The notes under the pieces were generated by a model, which ran no database searches, was not told the origin of the DNA, and saw nothing but the letters and a program-made list of their open reading frames with translations. Position numbers and translations under genes: made by a program. From Actinomycetota bacterium (GTDB lineage: Bacteria > Actinomycetota > Actinomycetes > S36-B12 > CAIYMF01), in contig JAPLAU010000008.1 of the NCBI GenBank assembly GCA_026393115.1, positions 248,001 through 312,000 of the forward strand: 64,000 bases of DNA, written 5' to 3'. Shown here piece by piece: positions 56,748 to 64,000 of the stretch (positions within the stretch are counted from its first letter, which is position 1; every line of letters starts with the position of its first letter).

Positions 56748-57754
56748 GTACCTTCTTGCCGCTTGCTGACACCTACGGGCGCGTGCACCGCGACCTACGC
56801 GTGTCGCTCACCGATCGTTGCAATCTGCGCTGTACGTATTGCATGCCGTCGGACTTCGCCGACTGGCTTCCTTCCGAGATTTTGTTAACGACCGACGAAC
56901 TGATGCTCGTGCTTGAGGTGGCGACGTCGCTCGGAATCACGGGGGTGCGACTGACGGGTGGCGAGCCCACATTGCGCCCCGACATTGTCGACATCGTCCG
57001 GCGCATCAACGAGTTGCCGACACGGCCGGAGATTAGCGTGACGACCAACGGCATTCGGCTGGTCGATCTTGCGCAGCCGCTGCGCGATGCCGGGCTCAAG
57101 CGTGTGAATGTCAGTCTCGACACTCTCGATCGTGATCGGTTCAAGGCGCTGACGTATCGCGATCGGTTCGACGATGTGATCGCGGGGTTGCGCGCGGCGG
57201 TTGCTGCGGGCCTGACGCCAGTCAAGGTCAACGCGGTGCTGATGCGCGGCGTGAACGATGATGAGGCGATCACGCTCGTGCAGCGGGCCATCGATGAAGG
57301 CTGGCACTTGCGCTTCATCGAGCAGATGCCTCTTGATGCCGGTGGTCAATGGTCGCGCGGCGAAATGATCAAGGCCGACGAAATTTTCACGATGCTGAGC
57401 GAGAAGTGGACGCTCACGCCGGTTGCATCGCGCGGGTCGGCGCCGGCTGAAGAGTTTTCGATCGATGGCAGTGATGTCACCGTCGGCATCATCGCCAGTG
57501 TGAGCAAGCCGTTCTGTGCGGCGTGCGACCGACTTCGACTGACGGCTGATGGCCAACTGCGCAACTGCTTGTTTGCTCGTGACGAACTTGATCTTCGGGT
57601 GGCGTTGCGCGATGAGTCGCTATCGGAAGACGAACGTCGGGCCGAGGTTGAGCGTCGGTTGCGTTTGGTGGTGGCCGATAAGTTGCCGGGCCACGGCATT
57701 AACGACCCGAGCTTCATTCAGCCGGCTCGGCCGATGTCCGCCATCGGCGGCTAG
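56744..57754 (+). CDS. moaA: GTP 3',8-cyclase
   Basis: 336 residues. Radical-SAM enzyme for the first Mo-cofactor step. First cluster RCNLRCTYC (C26, C30, C33), second cluster in PFCAACDRLRL with a later cysteine in RNCLFA, and the C-terminal double glycine SAIGG needed for catalysis. GTG at 56744 overlaps the moaE stop. Followed by a pyrimidine tract and dispersed repeat copy 2. Confidence 0.95.
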   Translation: MSTFLPLADTYGRVHRDLRVSLTDRCNLRCTYCMPSDFADWLPSEILLTTDELMLVLEVATSLGITGVRLTGGEPTLRPDIVDIVRRINELPTRPEISVTTNGIRLVDLAQPLRDAGLKRVNVSLDTLDRDRFKALTYRDRFDDVIAGLRAAVAAGLTPVKVNAVLMRGVNDDEAITLVQRAIDEGWHLRFIEQMPLDAGGQWSRGEMIKADEIFTMLSEKWTLTPVASRGSAPAEEFSIDGSDVTVGIIASVSKPFCAACDRLRLTADGQLRNCLFARDELDLRVALRDESLSEDERRAEVERRLRLVVADKLPGHGINDPSFIQPARPMSAIGG

Positions 57755-57830
57755 GCACCTCCCACCTCCCCCCTCCCACCTCCCACCTCCCCCCTCCCAC
57801 CTCCCACCTCCCACCTCCCACCCTCCCCGC
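57755..57830. repeat. CTCCCAC-type pyrimidine tract
   Basis: Imperfect tandem array of the 7-mer CTCCCAC with interspersed CCCCTCC, nearly free of purines apart from single A residues on this strand. It starts directly after the moaA stop and ends against dispersed repeat copy 2. A similar pyrimidine-rich tandem array precedes copy 1 near 30.1 kb. The complementary strand is G-rich enough to form quadruplex-type structures. Confidence 0.85.
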
Positions 57831-57832
57831 TT

Positions 57833-57885
57833 TTTCCGCATGGGGGGACACTCAGCACGCATAGGCGCAGTTTTTCTCCCCCAGC
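57833..57885 (-). repeat. Dispersed repeat, copy 2 (inverted)
   Basis: Read on the minus strand it runs from TGCTGGGGGAGAAAAACTG through GCGCCTATGCGTGCTGA to GTCCCCCCATGCGGAAA. It matches copy 4 at all but one position by eye. TGGGGG near one end can pair with CCCCCA near the other, a 6-bp stem. It ends 16 bp before the ATG of the AbiEi/DUF559 gene, so it also lies in that gene's promoter. Confidence 0.92.
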
Positions 57886-57901
57886 ATTCGCAGTTCTCCA
57901 C

Positions 57902-58912
57902 ATGCTGAATCAGGTCGCATCTGCCCAAGCCGGGCTTGTCACATCCGCGCAATTGGCGGAAATCGGCGTGCGCACTTCCACCGTCTCGCGCCGATCGAGG
58001 ATGGGCGGAATGTGGAATCGGGTTCTTCCGAGCGTGCACCTAGTCACAGGTGGGCAGCCAGACCGTCTTCAACGTGAATTCGCGGCACAGTTGTACGCGG
58101 GCGCCTCGTCGGTTCTCACTGGAATTACGGCGCTCCGCCACTACGAGCCCAGACTGGCCCGCACACTCTGGCTTCCCGACGATCGCTATGTCGTGGAATC
58201 AGTTCACGTACTCGTTGATCACTCGTGTCGCCGCACCTCGGTCGCCTTCGTGGAAATCGAGCGAACGCGGAGACTCCCTGAGCGTTCGGTCACCGAATTC
58301 CGCGACGGTTTGGTTCTCGCCCCACCCGCGCGAGCAGTCAGCGATGCCGCGAGACGGATGCGGTCGGAATCGGATGTCCGCGAATTGGTCATCGCTTCTC
58401 TCCGGTTGGGGCTCGCCAACGCGTCTGATCTGACTCAGGAATTGAAACTCGGACCGATTCGAGGAAGTGCCTTCCTGCGTTCGGCTATTGAGCACGCAGA
58501 AGTAGGAGTGTGGTCTCCATCGGAAGGCGATTTGCGTGATCTCTTCTCCGGATCTCAGCTTCCCGAACCGATGTGGAATCCGCGTTTGGTTGGACCGCGC
58601 GGCGAGTTCATTGCCATTCCCGACGCTTGGTTCGATGAGGTGGCGCTTGCTATCGAGGTAGACAGCCGCGAGCACCACAGTTCGGGCGACGGTTGGGAAA
58701 GAACACTGGCGCGGCAAGCACGTTATGCAGCGGCTGGGGTGCTGTGTATCCCGGTCACGCCTCGTCAGATTCGCGAGCAACCCGAGCGGACCTTGCTGTC
58801 GATAGAGGAAGCCTATGAAACGGCATTGGCGAGACCTCGTCCGCTCGTGCGGGCCATTGTCGGGCAAACCCGAGCCGAGGGGCGGGTTACTCCTGTGTCC
58901 TGGGCCGGATGA
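57902..58912 (+). CDS. AbiEi-like winged helix plus DUF559 nuclease-like protein
   Basis: 336 residues. The N-terminal 60 residues (AQAGLVTSAQLAEIGVRTSTVSRRSRMGGMWNRVLPSVH) form the winged helix of AbiEi-type antitoxins. The C-terminus has IEVDSREHHSSGDGWERTLARQARY (251-275), the DUF559/Vsr-like endonuclease core with acidic and histidine residues. This two-domain type is common in actinobacteria, and its role is unsettled; no AbiEii toxin is adjacent. It is enclosed by inverted copies of the dispersed repeat, one just before its start and one overlapping its stop. Confidence 0.78.
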   Translation: MLNQVASAQAGLVTSAQLAEIGVRTSTVSRRSRMGGMWNRVLPSVHLVTGGQPDRLQREFAAQLYAGASSVLTGITALRHYEPRLARTLWLPDDRYVVESVHVLVDHSCRRTSVAFVEIERTRRLPERSVTEFRDGLVLAPPARAVSDAARRMRSESDVRELVIASLRLGLANASDLTQELKLGPIRGSAFLRSAIEHAEVGVWSPSEGDLRDLFSGSQLPEPMWNPRLVGPRGEFIAIPDAWFDEVALAIEVDSREHHSSGDGWERTLARQARYAAAGVLCIPVTPRQIREQPERTLLSIEEAYETALARPRPLVRAIVGQTRAEGRVTPVSWAG

Positions 58913-58963
58913 TGGGGTAGAAAAACTGCGTCTATGCGTGCCTAATGTCCCCCCATGCAGAAA
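58910..58963 (+). repeat. Dispersed repeat, copy 3
   Basis: Begins at the stop codon of the AbiEi/DUF559 gene (TGATGGGGTAGAAAAACTG) and continues through GCGTCTATGCGTGCC to GTCCCCCCATGCAGAAA. Same orientation as copies 1 and 4, opposite to copy 2. It is followed at once by a five-fold GCGGC microsatellite (about 58965-58988). Confidence 0.88.
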
Positions 58964-58990
58964 GGCGGCGCGGCGCGGCGCGGCGCGACG

Positions 58991-59242
58991 TTAGCCGCCG
59001 GCGAAGGGTGGCAGGACGTCGAGTCGACTTCCTGCCACGAGCGGCGAGTTGAGATCGCCTGCCTTCACCGACACTTCGTCGACCAAGTACGAGCAGCGGG
59101 GAAGAACCTCACCAAGCGCTGGAAACTGCGCGACTAACCGTTCGAGTACCTCGCCAAGCGTGCCGGGCTTCGTCACCCATTCCGAGCAACCTGCTGCAGC
59201 GCGCGCTGCAGCAAAAAGGTGCACTTCGATCGATCCGGTCAT
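58991..59242 (-). CDS. moaD: MoaD/ThiS-family sulfur carrier (molybdopterin synthase small subunit)
   Basis: 83 residues ending in the obligatory GG (LPPFAGG), with VHLFAAARAAAGCSEW and GEVLERLVAQFPALGEVLPRCSYLVDEV in MoaD positions. The C-terminal glycine carries the thiocarboxylate used by MoaE. ATG 59242 was preferred; a start two codons earlier is possible. It runs opposite to moaE, moaA and the cox genes on both sides, and lies inside a segment bounded by near-identical inverted repeats. Confidence 0.85.
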   Translation of the reverse strand: MTGSIEVHLFAAARAAAGCSEWVTKPGTLGEVLERLVAQFPALGEVLPRCSYLVDEVSVKAGDLNSPLVAGSRLDVLPPFAGG

Positions 59243-59265
59243 GCGCACAGCCTAATTGCCCACTT

Positions 59266-59319
59266 TGCTGGGGGAGAAAAACTGCGCCTATGCGTGCTGA
59301 ATGTCCCCCCATGCGGAAA
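59266..59319 (+). repeat. Dispersed repeat, copy 4
   Basis: TGCTGGGGGAGAAAAACTG, then GCGCCTATGCGTGCTGA and GTCCCCCCATGCGGAAA; one difference by eye from copy 2 over about 54 bp, in inverted orientation to it. It lies 23 bp upstream of the moaD start, in the same relative place as copy 2 upstream of the AbiEi/DUF559 gene. Confidence 0.92.
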
Positions 59320-59435
59320 TGTACGGTCAAAATGTTCGGTCAGGATGCGCGAGGTCGTAGAGGGGTCTAGTCTTTGCCCACACGTGACGTATGCCTCATG
59401 ACGCCCTTCCCGCGACGCCTCGATTCGGAGATTTC

Positions 59436-60068
59436 ATGGAACTGCAGAACTCCTTCACCGTGCCCGCCGACATTGAAACTGCATGGAAGCAGTTGCTCGA
59501 CGTCGAAAGTGTGGCTCCCTGCATGCCCGGGGCAACTCTCGAAACCGTCGATGGTGACGACGTCACCGGCAACGTCAAGGTCAAGCTCGGCCCGGTGAGC
59601 ATGTCGTACGCGGGCAAGGCCACCTTCATCAAGAAGGATGAGGAGACTCACACCGCGGTGCTCGAAGGCTCCGGTAAGGAGGCCAAGGGTGGCGGAACCG
59701 CGAAGGTGCTCGTGACCACCACGCTCGTCGCCGAGGCACCTGACCGCACCCGCGTCGATGTACTGACCGACCTCACCATCACTGGAAAGGCCGCGCAGTT
59801 CGGCCGCGGAGTGATGCAGGATGTGGCCGGCCGCATCATTGACCAGTTCGCCGCCAACCTTGCAGCGTCGATGACGGCGCCGGTCGCAGTTGCGGCCGGA
59901 GCAACCGCCGATGGCGCACCGCCGGCTCCGCGTCCTGTTCAGGCTGCCGAAGCGATCGACCTCGGTGCCGTAGCGACGGCCCCATTGCTCAAGCGCGCCA
60001 TTCCGATTGTCATCGGAGTTGTGATCATCGCCGGAGTGATCTGGTGGGCAACCCACCGCGGCGAGTGA
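59436..60068 (+). CDS. coxG: CO dehydrogenase-associated membrane protein CoxG
   Basis: 210 residues. SRPBCC/polyketide-cyclase-like fold: MELQNSFTVPADIETAWKQLLDVESVAPCMPGATLE and FGRGVMQDVAGRIIDQFAANLA are classic CoxG. An Ala/Pro-rich linker leads to a C-terminal membrane helix (IPIVIGVVIIAGVIWWA). CoxG anchors the CO dehydrogenase to the membrane and is reported to bind quinone. The ATG at 59436 has GGAG upstream. First of the cox run. Confidence 0.9.
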   Translation: MELQNSFTVPADIETAWKQLLDVESVAPCMPGATLETVDGDDVTGNVKVKLGPVSMSYAGKATFIKKDEETHTAVLEGSGKEAKGGGTAKVLVTTTLVAEAPDRTRVDVLTDLTITGKAAQFGRGVMQDVAGRIIDQFAANLAASMTAPVAVAAGATADGAPPAPRPVQAAEAIDLGAVATAPLLKRAIPIVIGVVIIAGVIWWATHRGE

Positions 60069-60213
60069 AGCCAACAAAACGCTTACGCCAAACCTCTACC
60101 TTTGGCCGCACATAGTCGCTAGCGTCAGGGACCTAAGTCCTGTACTGAACAATCCGCACAGTTCGTCACAACGCCAACCCCAATCCCACTCCCACTCAAT
60201 GGAAGGTGAGGGC

Positions 60214-61083
60214 ATGCAGACTCCCGCACCGGTCGGGTATGCCAAGGCAACGTCGGTTTCCGACGCCCTTGCCCTACTCAAGAAGCACGGCGAGGACTCC
60301 CGCATCGTTGCGGGCGGACACAGCCTGATCCCCATGATGCGCTTGCGCATCGCCGCCCCCGAGGCACTGATCGACATCAATGATGTCGCCGAGCTCAAGG
60401 GAATCTCCATCGAAGGCAACGAAATCGTCATCGGCGCCATGGTGCGCCATGCCGAGGTGTTGTCGTCGCCGATCCTCTTTGAGCACTACGCGATCTTCCG
60501 CGAGGCCGAGAAACTCATCGCTGACCCGATCGTCCGCAACCGTGGCACAATCGGCGGATCGATGTGCCAGGCCGACCCGTCGGAGGATCTCTCCGCAGTG
60601 GGCGCGGCGCTCAAGGGCACGGTCGTGATTCAGAGCGAGTCCGGAACTCGCACGGTCGCTCTCCGCGACTTCCACGAGGGCCCCTACATGACCAAGGTCG
60701 CGCAGAGTGAAATCCTCACTCAGGTGCGCTTCCCGATTCGCCCCGGAGCAGGCAGCGCGTACGAGAAGGTTGAGCGCCGTGTTGGCGACTGGCCCGTCGC
60801 GTCGGCTGGCACTTTCGTAGTGGTCAAGGACGGCCTTGTTGCTGACTGCGGCATCGGACTGACCGCTGTTGGTGCCGAGCACTTCTGTGCACCCGAGGCC
60901 GAAGCCTTCCTCATCGGTAAAGAGCCGACGGAAGAAAACCTTTCGGCCGCGGCGCAGCTTGCAGCTGACTCCTGCAACCCCTTCTCCGACCAGCGCGGTC
61001 CGGCGGATTACAAGAAGCACCTTGCCCACGAACTCACGTTGCGGGCGCTTCGCCGTTCCGCCGCCGCAAGCCAGGGAGCCTGA
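60214..61083 (+). CDS. coxM: CO dehydrogenase medium (FAD) subunit
   Basis: 289 residues. FAD-binding motifs AGGHS (33-37) and TIGGS (112-116) are in the expected places. Passes electrons from the Fe-S subunit to the acceptor. The ATG at 60214 with GGTGAGGG upstream was chosen over an ATG five codons earlier. A 145-bp gap separates it from coxG and probably holds the promoter; two bases separate it from coxS. Confidence 0.93.
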   Translation: MQTPAPVGYAKATSVSDALALLKKHGEDSRIVAGGHSLIPMMRLRIAAPEALIDINDVAELKGISIEGNEIVIGAMVRHAEVLSSPILFEHYAIFREAEKLIADPIVRNRGTIGGSMCQADPSEDLSAVGAALKGTVVIQSESGTRTVALRDFHEGPYMTKVAQSEILTQVRFPIRPGAGSAYEKVERRVGDWPVASAGTFVVVKDGLVADCGIGLTAVGAEHFCAPEAEAFLIGKEPTEENLSAAAQLAADSCNPFSDQRGPADYKKHLAHELTLRALRRSAAASQGA

Positions 61084-61085
61084 CA

Positions 61086-61565
61086 ATGCAGATCACGCTG
61101 ACGGTTAACGGAACCGAATACACCCGCGATGTTGAGCCGCGCATGCTGCTCGTGCACTTCATTCGCGACGAACTCCTGCTGCGCGGTACGCACTGGGGAT
61201 GTGACACGTCGAACTGTGGAACGTGCACGCTCTGGGTTGATGGTGAGCCCGTGAAGAGTTGCACGATGCTCGCGGTGATGGCTGATGGTCGCGCAATTCG
61301 TACCGTCGAAGGCCTAGCCAATGGCGCCGAACTCGACCCCATCCAGCAGGGCTTCATCGAGTGCCACGGATTGCAGTGCGGATTCTGCACCCCCGGCATG
61401 ATGATGACCGGCCGTTGGTTGCTCGACAACAACCCGAATCCCTCTGAAGGGGAAATTCGCGAATGCATCTCGGGTCAGATCTGCCGTTGCACCGGCTACA
61501 AGAACATCGTTTCAGCGATCCAGTGGGCCGCTGAGCACCCTGCAACCAGTGAGGTGACTTCATGA
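61086..61565 (+). CDS. coxS: CO dehydrogenase small (2Fe-2S) subunit
   Basis: 159 residues. Eight cluster cysteines: C39, C44, C47, C59 for the plant-type cluster and C98, C101, C133, C135 for the second (CGFC, CRC). Carries electrons from the Mo site in CoxL to CoxM. Overlaps coxL by ATGA. Confidence 0.95.
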   Translation: MQITLTVNGTEYTRDVEPRMLLVHFIRDELLLRGTHWGCDTSNCGTCTLWVDGEPVKSCTMLAVMADGRAIRTVEGLANGAELDPIQQGFIECHGLQCGFCTPGMMMTGRWLLDNNPNPSEGEIRECISGQICRCTGYKNIVSAIQWAAEHPATSEVTS

Positions 61566-64000
61566 CCGCCGTTGAAGAGGTGCCGCTGAGCCCAGCGGGT
61601 AACCCCATCGGCTTTGGCTCGATGAAGCGCGTGGAAGATGCGCGTTTCGTTCGCGGTCAAGGTAACTACGTCGACGACGTGAACCTGCCCGGAATGCTGC
61701 ACAGTGCGATTCTGCGCAGCCCGCACGCGCACGCGCGCATTGTGTCGATCGACAAGTCGGCCGCGGAAGCACTTCCCGGTGTCGTGCTCGTCATCACTGG
61801 CGAAATGCTCGCCGGTGTTCCGCGCCCGTCGCTGTTGGGTGACAACTTTGCGTGGATGCCCACGCTGTCGTACGACACGCAGGCAGTGCTGGCCACCGAC
61901 AAGGTGCGTTTCCAGGGTCAGGAAGTCGCGTTCGTTATCGCCGAGAGCAAGTACATCGCTCGCGATGCACTCGAACTGATCGACGTTGAATACGACGTTC
62001 TCGACGCCGTCATGGACGCCAAGAAGGCCATGGACCCGGGCGCTCCCGTCATCCGCGACGACAAGGGTCAGACCGACAACAGCATCACTGACGTTCACGG
62101 CAACCAGTCGTGGGAGTCAGGTAACGCCGAAGCGACCGCGGCTGCGATTGCCGCTGCTGAGGCCGACCCCAACTGTGTCGTCGTGACCGAGCAGATTCCC
62201 TACCCGCGCGTGCACCCGGCGCCCATGGAGACCTGTGGTTCGGTTGCCGAACTCAACCCGGTGACCGGTCAGCTCACGTTGTACACGACCAGCCAGGCAC
62301 CGCACGCACACCGCACGGTGTACGCGATGGTGGCCGGTCTGCCCGAGCAGAAGATCCGGGTCATTAGCCCCGACATCGGTGGCGGTTTCGGCAACAAGGT
62401 CGGCGTCTACCCCGGATACGTTCTCTCGATCGTCGGAAGTCTGCTGACCGGCAAGCCGGTGAAGTGGATGGAAGACCGCAGCGAGAACTTGATGTCGACG
62501 TCGTTCGCTCGCGACTACCACATGAAGGCCACCATCGCGGCGACCAGGGAAGGCAAGATCCTCGCGGTTGACGTTGACGTTCTCGCCGACCACGGTGCGT
62601 TCAACGGTGTGGCACAGCCGACCAACTACCCGGCCGGTTTCTTCCACATTTTCTCGGGTTCGTACGACTACCCGAACGCGCACTGCAAGGTCACGCCGGT
62701 GTACACCAACAAGGCACCTGGTGGCGTTGCGTACGCATGTTCGTTCCGCATCACCGAGGCCGCGTACGTGATTGAGCGCGTCGTCGACTGCCTCGCGGCC
62801 GAACTGCAGATGGACCCGGCTGAGTTGCGGTTGAAGAACCTCATCGCTGCTGACAAGTTCCCCTACATGTCGCCCACTGGCTGGGAGTACGACTCGGGCG
62901 AATACGAGAAGACGATGCGACTGGCCATGGAAATCGCTGGCTACGACGAACTCCGCCGCGAGCAGGCAGAGAAGCGTGCCAAGGGCGAGTACATGGGAAT
63001 CGGCATCTCGTTCTTCACCGAAGGTGTGGGCGCCGGACCCCGCAAGACGATGGACATTCTCGGCCTCGGTATGGCTGACGGTATTGAACTGCGCGTGCAC
63101 CCCACGGGCAAGGCAGTGCTGCGTCTGTCGGTGCAGTCACAGGGTCAGGCACACGAGACCACCTTCGCGCAGATTGTGAGCCACGAGCTCGGCATTCCGC
63201 CGGAGGACATCGACGTCGTGCACGGTGACACTGACCAGACTCCGTTCGGCCTCGGAACCTACGGTTCGCGGTCGACTCCGGTGTCGGGTGCTGCCGCGTC
63301 GGTCGTTGCACGCAAGGTGCGCGAGCGGGCCAAGATCGTTGCTGCGGCAGCGCTCGAGTGCTCGCCCGACGACCTTGAGTGGGAACTTGGTCGCTGGTAC
63401 GTGAAGGGTGACAAGGAGCGCGGCAAGACGATCCAAGAGATCGCCCTGCTCTCGCACAGTTCGCTCGAACTGCCCGAAGGTATCGAGGGTCACCTTGACG
63501 CCACAGCCGTCTACAACCCGCCGAACCTCACCTACCCTTACGGTTGCTACATCTGCGTCGTTGACGTTGATGTGCTCACCGGCCAGGTCAAGGTGCGTCG
63601 CTTCATCGCCGTCGACGACTGCGGTGTGCGTATCAACCCGATGGTCGTCGAAGGCCAGGTTCACGGTGGTCTTGCTGACGGAATCGGTATGGCGCTGATG
63701 GAACTCATCGCGTTCGACGAAGACGGAAACTGCCTCGGCGGTTCTTTCATGGACTACCTGTTGCCCACGGCAATGGAATGTCCTGACTACGAACTCGGCG
63801 AGACCGTCACGCCTTCCCCTCACCACCCCATTGGTGCAAAGGGTGTCGGCGAGTCGGCAACGGTGGGTTCACCTGCTGCTGTCGTGAACGCCGTGATCGA
63901 CGCGATCAGCCCGTTCGGAGTGCGTCACGCCGACATGCCGCTCACCCCGGCAAACGTGTGGCGTGCCATTCAGGGCCGGCCGATGCGTACGGACATGGCC
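61562..64000 (+). CDS. coxL: CO dehydrogenase large (molybdenum) subunit, form I, 3' end outside window
   Basis: Open for 813 codons to the window edge. The active-site loop is AYACSFR (390-396, Cys393 being the Cu-ligating residue in form I enzymes), the diagnostic that separates true aerobic CO dehydrogenase from form II and from other xanthine-oxidase relatives. The catalytic glutamate motif GVGESATVG is close to the right end. It oxidises CO with water to CO2. Only the last few residues should be missing. ATG overlaps the coxS stop. Confidence 0.96.
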   Translation, partial: MTAVEEVPLSPAGNPIGFGSMKRVEDARFVRGQGNYVDDVNLPGMLHSAILRSPHAHARIVSIDKSAAEALPGVVLVITGEMLAGVPRPSLLGDNFAWMPTLSYDTQAVLATDKVRFQGQEVAFVIAESKYIARDALELIDVEYDVLDAVMDAKKAMDPGAPVIRDDKGQTDNSITDVHGNQSWESGNAEATAAAIAAAEADPNCVVVTEQIPYPRVHPAPMETCGSVAELNPVTGQLTLYTTSQAPHAHRTVYAMVAGLPEQKIRVISPDIGGGFGNKVGVYPGYVLSIVGSLLTGKPVKWMEDRSENLMSTSFARDYHMKATIAATREGKILAVDVDVLADHGAFNGVAQPTNYPAGFFHIFSGSYDYPNAHCKVTPVYTNKAPGGVAYACSFRITEAAYVIERVVDCLAAELQMDPAELRLKNLIAADKFPYMSPTGWEYDSGEYEKTMRLAMEIAGYDELRREQAEKRAKGEYMGIGISFFTEGVGAGPRKTMDILGLGMADGIELRVHPTGKAVLRLSVQSQGQAHETTFAQIVSHELGIPPEDIDVVHGDTDQTPFGLGTYGSRSTPVSGAAASVVARKVRERAKIVAAAALECSPDDLEWELGRWYVKGDKERGKTIQEIALLSHSSLELPEGIEGHLDATAVYNPPNLTYPYGCYICVVDVDVLTGQVKVRRFIAVDDCGVRINPMVVEGQVHGGLADGIGMALMELIAFDEDGNCLGGSFMDYLLPTAMECPDYELGETVTPSPHHPIGAKGVGESATVGSPAAVVNAVIDAISPFGVRHADMPLTPANVWRAIQGRPMRTDMA

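Noticed and set aside
62117-63100. Minus-strand ORF of 327 codons inside coxL
   Set aside because: Antisense shadow of the conserved molybdenum subunit; its composition shows no protein family.

Overview
The window is GC-rich chromosomal DNA of an actinomycete-type bacterium (Actinomycetota). The support is a purS/purQ/purL purine set, purF-purM-DUF3073 followed by a BldC-type regulator, fba-DUF3151-purA, an SCP-like gene beside the purine genes, and many GTG starts with ATGA/GTGA stop-start overlaps. The species cannot be named from this sequence. Most of the window is densely packed core metabolism, with accessory blocks inserted.

Region A (187-15521) is the most striking part. It looks like a self-contained coenzyme M (2-mercaptoethanesulfonate) island in a bacterium. 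A minus-strand operon (7337 to 1771) encodes a phosphosulfolactate synthase (ComA/XcbB type), an unrecognised 309-residue protein, an aspartase/fumarase-superfamily lyase, a PLP enzyme of the D-cysteine desulfhydrase fold and an argininosuccinate-lyase-like protein. This is the enzyme set of the bacterial CoM pathway plus one unknown. Around it lie the CoM-dependent epoxide carboxylation enzymes: a 2-ketopropyl-CoM oxidoreductase/carboxylase homologue (187-1767), an R-hydroxypropyl-CoM dehydrogenase homologue (8945-9664), a second SDR (9687-10460), and a MetE-like zinc enzyme resembling epoxyalkane:CoM transferase (14418-15521). A CoA-disulfide-reductase-like flavoprotein, a two-subunit CoA transferase and an ADP-forming acyl-CoA synthetase complete it and could reduce a CoM disulfide and activate the acetoacetate product. 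No alkene monooxygenase is in the window.

Region B (15.5-30 kb) is mostly housekeeping: a secreted hydrolase, an SDR, pyrE, two DedA proteins, a TrmH-type methyltransferase, an MFS exporter, class II fructose-bisphosphate aldolase, DUF3151, a flavoprotein, purA, a coupled H-NOX/diguanylate cyclase pair (the H-NOX gene apparently starting at ATT), an acetyltransferase and a class III aminotransferase.

Region C (30-47 kb) is the purine cluster purD-purB-purC-galE-purS-purQ-purL, then a flavin monooxygenase/hydrolase pair, an SCP-like gene, an isochorismatase, membrane proteins and an M20 peptidase, then purF-purM, DUF3073 and bldC.

Region D (47-64 kb) is a molybdenum and CO-oxidation block: modABC with a ModE-like regulator, two sulfotransferase-like paralogues, mocA, xdhC, moaE, moaA, moaD and coxG-coxM-coxS-coxL. 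CoxL carries the form I motif AYACSFR and runs off the right edge.

A dispersed repeat of about 54 bp occurs four times (30181, 57833, 58910, 59266). Two nearly identical inverted copies enclose an AbiEi/DUF559 gene and a moaD that runs against its neighbours, suggesting an invertible or mobile segment.
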